Below, in pieces: positions 1-12,040 of a stretch of DNA of 64,000 nucleotides (positions are counted from its first letter, which is position 1; each line of letters begins with the position of its first letter). The notes beneath the pieces are model-generated. The model did no database searches and was not told the origin of the DNA. It worked only from the letters and a program-made list of their open reading frames with translations. Source of the stretch: Larix kaempferi (lineage: Eukaryota; Streptophyta; Pinopsida; Pinales; Pinaceae); NCBI GenBank assembly GCA_027924585.1, contig BSBM01001138.1, positions 15,488,501 to 15,552,500 of the forward strand, in the 5' to 3' direction. Made by a program: the position numbers and the translations under genes.

Positions 1-584
1 ATGAGAAGAAGTCACTGAGTTATAGTTTATCACTTTTTCGGGCTCATTAAACTTCCACGAAAAAGGAACCCCTCGGAGTCTTTCTTTAAGCTCTTTTTAG
101 GCTCTTGAAATACGAAAAGATCGCCAAGCGAACTTGATGCGTTCACGCTTGTAAAAGTATTTGAACGGTCGTCTTCCTGGTGATAGTTTACCCCTTTTTC
201 GGACCAGTAAGCACTATTTACGAAAAAGGAATACTCCAGCCAAACATGACTGGAAGAGTTCTCTCTCGCATTGTTTTACCCTTTTCCAGGCAAAGAGACT
301 AACTTTATGAAAAAAGGAACTTTGGAGTCTTCTTATTTCTTTTCAGACTCTCTAAACATGAAATGACACCGAGTTTACCTTCTATGGACTCGTTAAAATT
401 TAACATCAAAGGGCCCATCATGGGACGAACCCATCCTATCCTAGGTTTGTAAAACATTTGGGATTGGACACGTCCATGGGATGAGCTATACCAAGCATCT
501 ATTTACCCTCCTCAAGCTCGTTGAAAAACAAAAGAGGCACTCATCAATCATGATGGGGAAAAGGGAAATATTTTGTATTACACT
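1..584 (+). mobile_element. Element B 5' LTR, left fragment (Tat/Ogre-like Ty3/gypsy)
   Basis: This stretch aligns by eye over its whole length with 30,250-30,837 and with 53,508-54,003, two places that follow the 3' ends of related gypsy elements. It is therefore read as LTR sequence. It stops abruptly at the ATA target site of the CACTA transposon and resumes at 23,594. The true LTR start lies before the window. The sequence carries several blocks resembling one another (gaaaaaggaa, ctctttt, cgtaaaacatttgggatt). Assignment as LTR is inferred from position and copy number; no coding sequence is seen. Confidence 0.72.
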
Positions 585-587
585 ATA
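585..587. repeat. Left target-site duplication (ATA) of the CACTA transposon
   Basis: ATA precedes the left terminus and is repeated at 23,594-23,596. The uninterrupted paralogous site near 30,836 reads cact-ata-attta with a single ATA, which is the expected empty-site structure. Three bases is the usual duplication length for CACTA/EnSpm elements. Confidence 0.9.
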
Positions 588-602
588 CACTACTACATAT
601 GG
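588..602 (+). repeat. CACTA left terminal inverted repeat
   Basis: CACTACTACATATGG matches all 15 bases of the reverse complement of the right end. Confidence 0.93.
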
Positions 603-770
603 GCAGATTGTTCCACGAAATATTTCCACGTTTTCAACATTCGTGGGTTAAAAAAAATAATTTTTATATTTTTTGTTTTTCAGGGTGGAAAAATTGTGGC
701 AATATCCACGCTTTGTAATGTTCCACGAACTATCGTCGATATAGGGACGAAATGTTTTCATCATTATACT
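603..770 (+). repeat. CACTA left subterminal motif region
   Basis: Contains TTCCACGAAAT, TTTCCACG, TTCGTGGG, TATCCACGC and GTTCCACGAA within about 150 bp. The same CCACG/CGTGG core is frequent in the last 500 bp of the element. This is the usual arrangement of transposase-binding subterminal repeats; binding is inferred, not shown. Confidence 0.6.
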
Positions 771-919
771 TTGCTTTCATTGAAACCATTCCTCTATTGC
801 AATGATATTCAAATTGTTTCTTTCTAGTTAGCTTCATGTGGATCTATCTAAAGGTGTGTACCATGGAAGCTGAAAAGTATGAACACTAATTAGAGAATGG
901 TTAGGTCCACCCAAAAAGG

Positions 920-1092
920 GTTGTTAGAGATATATATCAAAATGATCAACTTGATGCAAGGATTATGTTGATGTAGGTCACAAATAAGGATTTCCATGAC
1001 CACACAAAAATGGTTGTGAGAGATATATATCAAAATGATCAATCTAATGCAAGAATTCATTTGATATAGGTCACAAATAAGGGTTTCTAGGA
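920..1092. repeat. Two-copy imperfect tandem repeat, period about 93 bp
   Basis: A unit beginning GTTGTTAGAGATATATATC at 920 recurs at 1,013 as GTTGTGAGAGATATATATC. The two copies share the ATCAAAATGATCAA and AGGTCACAAATAAGG blocks. No coding role is apparent. Confidence 0.7.
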
Positions 1093-1105
1093 CCCCCATT
1101 GTTTT

Positions 1106-3289
1106 TATCTGATAAGAGTATTACTCCCTCCTTTAACAATCAAAATTTTATCACCTTCCTTGTCACCGTTTTCATCATTATTATTCATCATAATCGACAA
1201 TATAAACACTATTTTTCCACCCAATTGTATCCGTATCACGTAAGGATGTAATAAAATGCCTAAAAACATGAAAGTCAAACCATTAGATTGACCATCTAAT
1301 TAAGGTCGCTACTTTTCCTTCAAAAAGCGTGACCTTGGTCACTACTATTTCCCCAAAAGGCATGACCTGGTCCTAAAAAGTGATTTTAAGTTTAAAAGTT
1401 CCATTTCTCTCTTTCATAACAAAGTAGTGGCCAAAAGTGGACACTACCCTTGACGTGGTCAAAATCAATAACAAATCTACCTTCCAAAACCTTAATTTAT
1501 CCACTAAGAAATCAAGGAGATGAATATAATACACATTAGTTAGATAGAAATTTCTATTGGCCACTCTTGTTCCTATAAAAGAATCCCTCAGGGTCACCAT
1601 TCCATAACAATTCCAATTTCATCAAAAACTTGTCTTCACTCTACTAAAATTTCTACAGAAATAGAAGGATAACATACTATACATTCTACTTTTTCCACAA
1701 AGGAGATCCATCCATGAAATTTGGCTGGAGATTGTAGGTCACAAAGGAGACACATGAACCTTCCCTTGGACAAGCTACAAATGCCCCATATCCTCTACCA
1801 TTATACTAAGGTGCGACTCTATAAACATTCTTTGTGATATTAATGAAAACACATTCTTCCATTCTATGCATTTTATGTTGGCCTCTACTTATCCATGATG
1901 ATAATTGTTTGCTTTCTACTTCTCCATGATGAACACATCATGTATTCCTTCATCATCTTCATCTTAAATATTTCTAGTTATCTACTTTGCATTTTCACTT
2001 AAACATCTTATCCCATGACAAAGATGTTGTGTATTCCTTCATCATCTTCCTATTCAAGATTTCTCTACTACTTTGCATTTTCATCTCAACAACTTATTCA
2101 CTTTGGCAACATCATTGTTTCATGTTTTATTTGGTCCATTCCACTTTCTTTTCTTTTGTTGCACATTCCACTTGACCTACAACAAAATCAACACAAAATA
2201 TTATGGGATACCCATATTATATTATGTGCTCATGTGCTCTTGGTTTGCAGGTGTACCTACGGGGGTGTCTACCTATGATGTTCTTTTCGCAAGTCTCTCA
2301 CTTAAATAATACTAATATTTGTAATGTTTGGGGGTTGTCACCTTGAAATGCTTTGTTGGAAGTTAAAGTCCTTATTGAGCTTTCAAAGCATGTTGAACCT
2401 GCCATTACTTGTTGCCTTTACACACTACTTGGGGTCCTTATAATACTCCTTGCGTTTTTCAATTACTTCATTTGTCGTGAGTGCTCCACTACTATAGGGA
2501 TCATGACTTGTATCTAAAATTTGGTTTGGTGAGGGAAATATTAAAAGTAACTCTACCATAGCACATGGTCACGTTGCCAGCTAAGCTAGGGGTTTTCTTC
2601 TTGGTTTGAACACCATCAAGGGTTTCGATGTCATAGTTCATTTGTTGGAGTCTGTATGTTGGATGTGCCAGAGGGTTTCGTGGTTTGAGCTGAGCTTGGC
2701 TCATGGTCAGCCCACCATGAAGGTTTCTTATGCATGAATGGTGACAACTATACATGCAGGTAATACCCTTCTTGTCTTTCTTGTTAATTTGAATTGATAC
2801 GAATACAAACTCAGGTTCTAACCGGTATTTTTTACTTACTTGGCAGGTAATAGTTTGGCCCTCTCCATTTGCGTGGTTACTGGTTGATGGTACAAGTTTA
2901 GACTTGGAGGCGTTTGCAATTGGTAAGCTCAGATTCCACCTTTCATTACCTCTTCCTCTCGCCTCTGTGGAATGTTTTGTGTTTTCTATGAGGAACCTTG
3001 TGAGCCTGATTGGGTTCACTGCAACTAGCATTGAGTTCCTAGAATCGTCGTTGGCTGGATTGTTGCAAGAAATGTATTTATTGTCTAATGCAGGCCCTAG
3101 AAGGTCTTAGTGGAATATTTTGGGTCATTCGGCTCAATGTCTAAAATTTCGTTGAAGCTTGTGGATAAAATAGTAATAATAATAACACCCAATATGAACT
3201 GGGATTTGCTTTCGAAACCTATGTCTATTTAAAAGGGCCTGGGATTTACCTTCTATATAAAATGGTGAATGTTTGGTTCTCTATTTAAT
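1106..3289. other. CACTA interior, left side; no recognisable gene
   Basis: No known protein is recognised on either strand. The stretch at about 2,240-3,110 has splice-like signals (TTTGCAG at about 2,250 and TTGGCAGGTAA at about 2,844) around short open segments. The longest open frame, 2,501-3,031 on the minus strand, shows no motif. It could be the remains of transposon genes or captured host exons. Confidence 0.4.
1930..2100. repeat. Two-copy imperfect tandem repeat, period about 90-95 bp
   Basis: GTATTCCTTCATCATCTTC and CTACTTTGCATTTTCA each occur twice, in the same order and spacing, in this T/C-rich stretch. It overlaps several short open frames that are low-complexity and look fortuitous. 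Confidence 0.6.
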
Positions 3290-4060
3290 CTCTGCGTTTT
3301 CCTATGTATAAGATCCAAGTGTATGCGTAGAAGAAATGGGGTTTAAGAAGGTCGTCTTGTTTTCCTATAGCATGAGAATCTATAAATGGTAACTGCTGAT
3401 AAATATTCCATATTGAATAAAATCATTTTGTTCTTTTGTGTAAGTGATTTAATTTAAATGTTTATGTTTCCCAAGATACTTTTGCCTCATGTCTAAATTA
3501 TTTTCATGGGACTTGGGCTTTTGGAATTCTACTTGGGGTTTTGATACCTGACCTGGGCGTCTATCGTTTTGTTGGTGTCAATGTGGGATTCGATCCTTGG
3601 ATTCCGTCATGTTTCTAGAGTTACAATATAAACCTTAGAGTCTGCATCCATAGGGTTTGAGCAGTAATAATCCTTGAAGGTTCTGTTGTGTTTTGATATG
3701 GTTTCAATAAATCGTGTTTACTGTGTAATGTTCCCATAATTGATTTCCTGAGTGATTTAAATTATCAGCTTTGGTTCTTTCTTTACTACTGCATTTCTGG
3801 AATTTCATAAATAGAGATACAAAAGAGTTTGAATGGGTAGAATGTTAAAGGGATTCGATCCCAGTTCCTGCATTTGAAACCCAATGCTTGTTTGTGTTTA
3901 ATGTATGCGGTTTTGATGAAAGATGGTTGTGGTGCTAATGATTGTTAATTCATTTGATTGAAAAATGACTGTGTAAAAACCTCTTGCGTTTTCGTTAAAG
4001 TTGTAAAAGGAATGGAATGCCTGAGTCTACATTTGAAAATAGTAATTTCCTTGATATGGT
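3290..4060 (+). repeat. Left arm of a diverged inverted repeat flanking element A
   Basis: Read on the plus strand, this region resembles the minus strand of 16,800-17,470. The clearest matches share GATACTTTT, GTCTAAATT, then GGGGTTTTGATACCTGACCTG here against AGGGGTTTGATACCTAGACCTG there, in the same order. Divergence is high and the arm limits are approximate. Element A lies between the arms. Confidence 0.5.
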
Positions 4061-4631
4061 TGAAGCACTAGATATTTATAATGAGTTGGTCGATGTTAGA
4101 TATCGTACAGTTGTTAATAGTATGAAAGTACACCTAGATTTACAGATCAGCAATGAGTAATACTATTGTAGTCTCCTTCCCTAATCGATGTGTGGTGTAT
4201 CTAGGATATTAGATGATTGTTTGCCACTGTTATCATTTCTATTTGGTGATCCTCCAACATAAAGAAGGGATGGCCCTAAATGTTTTAAAGAGAACCTAAG
4301 AATTCCCTACACAGTAACTAGTAAGAAAATTCGGATAGAAAAAAATATAAGTATTTAAAACAAGATAATATTTATTCCTGGGGTGTTGTCTAGCACGGGC
4401 TAGCTTGGATAGACCTGCTAGACCCTCCACTGGATTCTGGGCAGAACCTTGAAGTTGATAAAAAAATTGGTAATGGACAATGTTGCAGTATTTATCTACA
4501 ACCAGACATCAAAACTTCCAGCCACACTACACTTTTCATTATCAATACATCCCTACGATTCAACCATTTGTCAAACTTTACATCAAAAGAAATGCATAAA
4601 GTATTACAGAGATTCGTATTCCAAAAACATA
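4061..4631. other. CACTA interior next to element A; nothing recognised
   Basis: Non-coding-looking, AT-rich sequence with scattered stops in all frames. A short open frame at 4,449-4,664 crosses into the LTR of element A and is a chance reading. Confidence 0.4.
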
Positions 4632-4636
4632 GTTTA
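4632..4636. repeat. Left target-site duplication of element A (GTTTA)
   Basis: GTTTA here and GTTTC at 16,767-16,771 bracket the element. Five bases with one mismatch fits an old Ty3/gypsy insertion. Confidence 0.7.
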
Positions 4637-5461
4637 TGTTGACCAACACGACCTCAGTCGATAGGGGTTCACCTCACTATCGACACATACCGCAGTCTCT
4701 CTGGGCACTGGCCCGGGCAGGTTTGAGCCCACCCAGCAATACCCGTAGAGCGGATGAGGTCTCACCTAAGGTGTCCAAGAAGAGCAAATGAAACCATGTT
4801 TCCAGCGAGGGAGGAGGAGAGTTGTGGTTGTGCAGACTAACTCTATTGCGGTACCTAAACAGAGACTTTAAACATTTGGCAAGGAGTTATACCATATTAC
4901 TTCATCGCAGCATTTATCATCACATTCTACATAGAACATATTACTTAATCACAACATTTATCATTATAGCAACATTAAACAGACATTGCATCAAACAACA
5001 GTCATACATCGCAACATTGCACAAAGTTCATACCAAAACATCATTATATTGCTATCGCGATCATATGCCAAAAGCAAAACATAGATCTTCATACACAATC
5101 ATTCTTCTTTCTCTATTCTCCTATTCCCTCCGCTTCTTCTCTTCTCCTTCTCTCTCTAACACTTACAACCCTCATGTATTTATAGGCTTCTGCCATTACA
5201 ATATTTTTCCACTTACAACTGACTTCCTAACTAACACTATGGACAATTGACCCAATATCTAACTGACTCGGTCCAAATGACCCCAAAAACCCGCATACCG
5301 TGGTACAACTGACTCACTATTACCTAATATATGGTCCAAGTGACCCAAAAACCTGCCAACTGCGGTATTCTTTAGTACAAAATACTCCTTTCGTGCCCTC
5401 ATCCGATGTGTCGCAGCATCGACGGTACTGCAACCTTTCCCCATCAAATCTCCTGCCAACA
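4637..5461 (-). repeat. Element A 3' LTR
   Basis: 825 bp, TGTTG...CAACA. It aligns end to end with 15,947-16,766. In the first 170 bp the two differ at about 20 positions, nearly all transitions; the rest is closer. This points to an old insertion with methylation-type decay. Confidence 0.9.
5177..5184 (-). promoter_or_regulatory. TATA box in element A 3' LTR
   Basis: TATAAATA on the minus strand, at the same offset (540 bp from the LTR edge) as the copy in the other LTR. Conserved position supports a promoter role. Confidence 0.6.
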
Positions 5462-5473
5462 GGCCCCCAACAC
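5462..5473 (-). promoter_or_regulatory. Polypurine tract of element A
   Basis: On the minus strand GTGTTGGGGGCC abuts the 3' LTR, where the plus-strand primer is expected. The G run is present although the tract is short. Confidence 0.5.
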
Positions 5474-5509
5474 AATCTTGTGGCTCGCCCTCGAGCCACA
5501 TCAACTGCT

Positions 5510-8485
5510 GGATAGAGTGCACGTCGCGATCCTGGCCTTGAAGTCTGCATATGGCTATTTGACATTCTGCACCAACTCTTGAGCATCCTTAGCTACTGCT
5601 TGACTACTGATCACATCGTTGGCTGAGGGGTGATCGACAAGCTTGTCCATGACCTACTGTCGATACTTTTGTACTGCTGGTAATGCTTCACTTGCCTGAG
5701 GCATCAGTTTCCCTCCAGTGTCCTGGAATTCTTCCAACTAAGCCACACATATCTTTTGGTGTTCATCTACCTTGGAAACCCGTTGTTGCAAGTCCTTCAG
5801 CTCACATGCCTTAGCAACTTGCTCCATTGGTGGCAAGGTTCTCATCGCAGCCTTTAATGTGGCCACCTGGCCCTCCACTTCCTGCCGAATTTTAGTGAGT
5901 TGTTCAACTTGCTCATTGTGAATGATGCGGCCCCAAAACTGTACTGTTTCGGTGGTGAGCCTAGTTGCCTATGTCTCCAGCTCCTCCATCTGGGTGGCAA
6001 CTTCCTCAAGTGCCCTTCTTCGTTCATCCACCTCGGCCTGAGGGGAGCCTGGTCTCAACTGAGCCTTCAACAAGTCATTCTCCTGTCACAACTGAAAAAT
6101 AGCAGCCCCTAGCCACCGCACTTGGTGGAGCATGTCTACCTCTTTAGTGGGCTCTGGGACATGTTGATAAGCCTCTGTGATTTCCCGGTCAAACTGAATG
6201 CTGTCGTCCCACATGCGAACCTTTTCCGCAATAAGGAAGTCTTGTTACTTTTTAAGTGCTTCAATGGCGTGACCCTTCTCGTCCAGCTCCTTCTTAAGGT
6301 CGGCTTCAAGGTCATCCACTGCTTTCCGTGCTGCAGCAGCCTTGCTTGTAAGCTCATCAATCTTAGTGGTTGCAGTTGCCTCGCTTGCTTGCAAGTGTTG
6401 AAAGCTCTTGCTAATTTCATGCATTCTATCTGCCATTTCCTGGGAGGCGACCCTCTGCATCGTCACCAGTGCCATTGCCGGTAGTTCATTAACATTGACA
6501 GTCACTTGGGAAATCTACTGTAGCACATTTTGCAAAGCCTCATTGTCGATCACAACTGCAGTCGGGGGAATATTGATATTCTGGACCCGAGGCATGGTGC
6601 AGATTGTGACCGTTTCCTACATAGGTACATTAACGGGTTCCTTTTGTAACACTACACTACACAAAGAATCCATACAAGCAGCAAGCGCAAAGAATCCCTC
6701 CTCCACTTTGGCGGACATCTTGTCGGTAGCCGATGTGGAAGCATGGTTAAGAGCTGTAATTAACCGACCCAACTACGCCTCTGCTGGTAAGGACATCCCA
6801 CTGATCGTTGCATGCTCGTGGTGTTGTTTTGGCTGGTTTTCCTCAAGAGCGCGGTCGCTATCATCCGTAGTTGGTGTTCTGATTGACTTATGATCAGAAC
6901 TATGATGACTCTACTGATCCTGAGCTGATACTCGATCCACAGGAACCAGCGATGGACCTCCAGCATTAATTTCTAAGGAACTCATGGGATGTTGCCAAGC
7001 CTCTAGCCACTCATTCACAATAGCCTCCAAATCTGCCGCTATCACTTTATACCTGGTCTGCAACCATTGTTGATTAACATCCCGGCGAGCTTGTATATGT
7101 ATGACACTTGGTCATATTGCAAATGCCATGACAGTTGTGAATCGTGCCACAGTATCTTCAGATATTGGCAGGACCTGTGTTGCTGCGTCACAAAGCATTT
7201 CCGAATATAGCCAAAACTGCAATTGGCACTCCCAAATGCGCTCGGGCTCTTTTACATACCATAGATTCTGATAGTGTGCCCCTCGTCGTTCCGTCGCAGC
7301 TGGGCAGTCCATACCCTGGTGGGTGTTGGGCTCTTTCCATGCAACTAGAGCGATCAACAGCAACAACCAACTATATGAGAAAGCGCCTCTACCCGCTTGG
7401 ATGTCTGCGACATCCTCCATTAGATGATTCAAGAGATATAAGGACCATTTCATCTGGACTCCTTCCACACATTGCTCTGCGCAAGCAACTTTTCCTGAAT
7501 TACATTGGTTAGGGCGACCTCCCCTAATCACTTTATAGGACAGGATCTTAATGCCCGTGAGTACTGCCTAATTATTGCAGCTACTGGTGCGATACCCACG
7601 CCCATCCAACTCCAATTCATACTTTTGTGCCAATCGTCGCGCCCGCTTCTTCTCGTTTTCCTTTCCTTGAATAAACTGCGCCGGATCAACACCACTCTTG
7701 GTCAAGCCGATAATGTAAGCAATCAAGTCAACAGTGACCGGGACCTCTCTGTCCAACCACCATGAACCCCCGTGGAAGCATGACAAGAGTTGTTTTACAC
7801 AAGAACCAACTTCTACTAGGCGCCCAAAATGTGGCATGTTAATTATCCCTAACAAGCTGGCCTGTGGCAGTCCTCATGCCCACTCGTGTATCTCTGCAAC
7901 CGGTGAATTGTGTGTCTCAAGCACATATGGTGCTAATGCAATTTTGGGTTGGGCCACCATGTCGTGGTCCTCATAGCGTAGGTGCATCAGTGTCGGCCCA
8001 ATATCCACCGACCACTTCATCCCAGCTAGGAGTGCGGGCATCTTCACACTAAATTTATGTTTCGGATTTATCTTACGTGGGGTGGCATCCGGCCGAATAG
8101 GAGGGATGTAACCAATGATATTATTCACAGACTGTCCCAACCATTGGGTAGATGGATAAACGATGCGACTGGACTGCCCCAATTGCTCCGTAGCTTCGCC
8201 AGCCACTGCAGACCAAAGCAATCTCTTACTCTACAGAAATTCAGAAAGATGACCCCTTTGGCGCTTCTTACCAACACTTGATGCTCCCACTGGCATGTTG
8301 GCAACCTTGGCTCCAAGATCAACAGTGTCCAACAAACCTTCTTGTTCTACAACAGCCGGAATGAATGGAGACTCCACTTCACTGCTAATGTCCACTATCT
8401 CCAGTTCTCCTGGCATACCTTGCCACTCTTCATTATATACCTTACAATAACTGGCCCAAATCACTACAGGGCTCCACAACAACAT
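5510..8485 (-). pseudogene. Element A accessory frame after integrase: about 980 codons, heptad-rich C-terminal part
   Basis: Downstream of integrase on the same strand, one reading frame runs from about 8,485 to about 5,510. It is broken by in-frame stops but, by codon arithmetic, not by frameshifts. Segments in order: an N-terminal part with an acidic stretch (8,485-8,231); a middle part containing PVTVDLIAYIIGLTKSG and QGKENEKKRARRLAQKYE; a segment with WSLYLLNHLMED followed by the hydrophobic run YSWLLLLIALVAW; then from about 6,505 a charged, heptad-like region rich in Ala, Glu, Lys and Leu. I do not recognise the family. Position after integrase recalls the third, env-like or other accessory, frames of some plant gypsy and copia elements, but no signal peptide is seen and the hydrophobic run is short. 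The start is uncertain because a TAG lies just upstream of the methionine at 8,485. Confidence 0.6.
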
Positions 8486-8886
8486 GTCTTGCTAATTCCT
8501 CGGTGTCTTCTGCCTGATGCTAAACGATACTTATAGAATCTACCCAAATCCTCCGGAATCATGACTAAATCATGCATTAACTCAACCAAATCCTGTATTA
8601 ATGAGGCAAATCCGCCGGCGATCCTGTTCGCCGATCGGTCGGATCCGCCATTAATGCCCATGATTCGAACAGCACCATTAATTAACTATCTCAACTTTTG
8701 GAATTTATTACTGATTTGACCGGGTCACAATGCTGCCATGTGTCTCCGTCTTCTCCAAACTTGTGGTACAAGCCTCCCTACTGTCACATACCTTCTTCTG
8801 TTGGTGTGCCATCTGCCACCTGCAACAACCATTTTTTTCTCTTTTTTTTTTGTTGTGACTCGGACATCGCACTACTCCAAGCTCGA

Positions 8887-10302
8887 TCAATAGGGCTTCA
8901 ACCTGTGACCATTTACCAGCTTGGGGAGCATTGCCCCATCCAACCGCTGTAACTAAACCGCTCCACCTGAAGTAATACTATTGATGCGATATGGACCCAG
9001 CCAATGCATCTGCAACTTTCCTGGATGTTTCATAAACTTACTGTCGTATAATAACACTAAGCTGCCTTGCTGAAACTATTTACTTTTGATATGTTGATCA
9101 TGCCATGCCTTCTGGTGATCCTTCTCCACCCCTTGGTGAAATCCAGTGATAAATCGATCCTCTTCCAGCTCCACCAATTGCGCAAGACGTTCATCTAATG
9201 CTGCAACATCATCCATGCCCATAACAGCAGCAATTCGTAGACTTGGAACAATGTACTCCATAGGCATAATTGCTTCCTTCCCATATACCAGCTTGAAAGG
9301 TGTCTGACTAGTCAACCTTTTACATGTGGTGCGATAGGCCCACAACACTACTGGTATTTTCAGATCCCAGTCATCGCGGTTCGCACTGCATACCTTTGTC
9401 AACGCATGCTCCAACACCTTGTTAAATGCCTCCACCATTCCATTCGCCTATGGGTGATAGGGTGTACTCTTCTTATGTTGTATCTGAAACTCCTCCATCA
9501 ATGCACTGATAGTGCGATTAAGAAAGTGGTTTCCTTGATCACTCAGCAATATCTTGGGGCAGCCGAAACGAGTGATAATGTGATCAAACAAAAATCGAGT
9601 AGCTGTTGCGGCGGAGCAATCAACTATAGGTGTTGCCTCAGCCCATCGGGTCAGGTACTCTGTCGCCGTGACAATATACCGTGCACCTGTGCATTTTCCT
9701 GGTGGATGAATCGGTCTGACAAAATCCATAGCCCATTTCTTGAATGGTTGTAGTGTTACTTGAGGTAGCAACGACATCTCATCTCATCTAGATGGCTTGC
9801 CTGTTCGCTGACAAACATCGCAAGACCGCGCATAGTCTATCGCATCATTATGTAGTGTGGGCCACCAAAGTCCTGCACGCAGTACCTTCCGGGTAGTCAC
9901 CCAACTGCCATAATGTCCTCCCGCTGCTCCACCATGTGCCTCAGCCAATATCTGCGCTTGCTCATGTGGCAAGACCGCGCATAGTCTATCGCATCATTAT
10001 GTAGTGTGGGCCACCAAATTCCTGCACGCAGTACCTTCCGGGCAGTTGCCCGACTGCCATAATGTCCTCCCGCTACTCCACCATGTGCCTCAGCCAGTAT
10101 CTACGCAATATCTCATCAACACCCAATTTATACAATTCTCCCACAATTAGCTGAAAGTTAGCAACCTTGACAACCAACTGCTTCTTCTGAGTAGTGGTAA
10201 AGTTAGCGGGTGCGGTGCCAGTCACCAGAAACTGAAGGATGTCATCAAAATATTGATCAGCGGCATCAACATGGAATAGTTGGGCATCCGGCAACCCATC
10301 TT
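8887..10302 (-). pseudogene. Element A integrase
   Basis: Minus-strand segments give an HHCC zinc-binding region (about 9,784-9,972, ending CDVCQRTGK), a catalytic core with MDFVRPI, SDQGNHFLN and a glutamate in [12 protein letters not shown], and a C-terminal region ending GHRLKPY at about 8,888. The DDE residues are visible. A stop sits between STPYHP and the conserved VEAFNK block, and a 149-bp tandem duplication disrupts the zinc-binding region. No chromodomain follows. Integrase inserts the cDNA; this copy cannot make a full protein. Confidence 0.82.
9820..10107. repeat. 149-bp tandem duplication in the integrase region of element A
   Basis: GCAAGACCGCGCATAGTC begins at 9,820 and again at 9,969. 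The two copies run in parallel past CACCATGTGCCTCAGCCA before diverging. The unit length is not a multiple of three. Confidence 0.88.
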
Positions 10303-10782
10303 CGATATTAGTCGGTTCCTCCCTTGTGTCAATTCATGACAAATGGTATGTTCTAGCATTCAACTGCCCCGATTTCACAATGAATTCGAAATCAAACTCC
10401 TGAAACAAAAGTAGCCAACAACAGAGCTCACCCCCCAACACAAGATTATTGACCAAGTATTTTAATGCCAAATGATCAGTAAACATTTTAAAGTAGCCAC
10501 CCAATAAATAGTGCCTGAATTTTTGCAGCGCGTAAACCATGGCCAGACCTTCGCACTCTATGGTAGTGTAATTGCGTTATGCAAAGGACAGCTTCCGACT
10601 GGAAAAAGAAATGGGATGATCAAGGTCGCCTTCTCCGAGTTGAGCCAACACAACCCCTAATGCAATCGAAGAAGCATCAACATGGACATGGAATTCCTTA
10701 CTCCAGTCCGGAAGACCGAAATTGGGGCCAACTCCATCTTTGCTTTGAGCGTTTCAAAACTATCCTGATATTCTGGGCTCCA
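10303..10782 (-). pseudogene. Element A RNase H
   Basis: The clearest part, 10,334-10,540, reads LQKFRHYLLGGYFKMFTDHLALKYLV, the usual end of a gypsy RNase H where the chain resembles FxVxTDHxxL. The upstream part is frameshifted and contains QDSFETLKAKM in another frame. It would degrade the RNA strand of the hybrid during reverse transcription. Confidence 0.72.
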
Positions 10783-11600
10783 CTAGAATGCTGCGTCCTT
10801 CTTCAACAATTTTTCCATAGGGGCAGTAATCACAGCATAACCCCTGATGAACTTGCGATAATATCTTGTATGACCCAATGTCGCGCGCAACTGCTTAACG
10901 GTGGTTGGAGGTTGTAACCCCAAAATGAGTGCAATTTTGGTTGGATTGACAAGCAATCCATGCTTACACATGATATGACCAAGCAATATCCTGAACGGTG
11001 CACAGAAAATACATTTCTTCAAGTTTAGCGATATCTGGTGATGTCGGCATCGCTCAAGCATTAACCGTAGATTGGATAGATGATCACGAATCAATCCATA
11101 AACCGTCCAATCATCCATATATACCTGTAAAAACTTCTGAATAAAATATTTGAATGCGGCAACAATGACCCGGGAGAATATCGCAGGTGCATTCTTCAAA
11201 CCAAACGGCATTACCATGTACTGAAATCAACCCCATTCAGTAACAAAAGTTGTCTTATGGCGATCTTCCTTGGCAATGTGAATCGGATGGTAGCCATAGA
11301 ATCCATCAGTGAAAGAGTACATCTCCTGGCCACCCACTCCTTCAAGTACTTCATCAGTAAACGGGGTCAAAAAAGTGTCATTCAAGCAGGCATTGTTCAA
11401 CTTTCGCAAGTCAACGCAAATGCGCACTTCGCCTGTTTTCTTGTCCTGCACCACCATAGGACTGATCCATTCGGATTTTCCATAGGTTCAATAATACCAG
11501 CATCCAACATGCGATCAAGTTATGCCTTGACCTTTTCTTTATGTCATGGATTCAGCCGATAAGGTCGCTATCGGACTCGCTTAGTATCTGGTTTCAATGG
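10783..11600 (-). pseudogene. Element A reverse transcriptase
   Basis: Contains VRICVDLRKLNNA, FTDGFYGYHPI, MPFGLKNAPAIFSRV and the catalytic YMDD at about 11,110-11,121, in gypsy order. The middle glycine-serine motif reads DGFYGYHPI rather than the more usual DGxSGYxQI. A stop separates TEWG from the MPFGLKNAP block and a frameshift precedes the RT core, so the product is not continuous. Confidence 0.85.
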
Positions 11601-12040
11601 AATCTTCATCTCTCCTAAATCACCCAAGATTCCCTTCATTTCGAAAAAATTTGTGGGAAACACATCTTGAAACTCATGAAGTAACTCAGTAACCTTACTC
11701 ATCTCATCGTCCCAATAATCCCCAACATTGGAAAACTTGGGAGTAGCCTCGGTGCCGATATTCGTCTTGCGGAGCTGCAATGGTTGACTGAACGGATTAC
11801 TTAGTGCAGCAGGTGGGACCACATCATGACTTCCTTTAGATTCGGGAATGTTAATATTCCGAGGATCATCATCATCCTCTGGCCCACTACTAATGTTAAA
11901 GCATTCCATGAGAGACTGCATCTGGAAATGTGTGTGCGGGTCGACAGGGAAGGCCGCCGGAACAACCTGAAATACCACATCGCGGATTAGCTGCAGGGCA
12001 TTATGGACATCAGGGTTAGCATCCGCAAAAGTGAACATAT
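11601..12040 (-). pseudogene. Element A pre-RT linker
   Basis: Reads FQDVFPTNFFEMKGILGDLGE and an IPLKPDTKRVR block, the typical lead-in to a gypsy RT, preceded by an acidic linker with PEDDDDP. It is in frame with the upstream Gag-like domain and protease. Confidence 0.7.

Noticed and set aside
2501-3031. 176-codon minus-strand frame in the CACTA interior
   Set aside because: No motif, composition bias or conserved neighbour; surrounding sequence has many stops.
3840-3880. tRNA-like T-arm (GGATTCGATCCC)
   Set aside because: No acceptor stem or anticodon arm can be folded around it; the same text occurs in the diverged inverted copy as ordinary sequence.
5510-8485. Calling the element A accessory frame a retroviral-type envelope gene
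   Set aside because: No signal peptide, cleavage site or proper transmembrane anchor is visible; the hydrophobic run is only about 13 residues.
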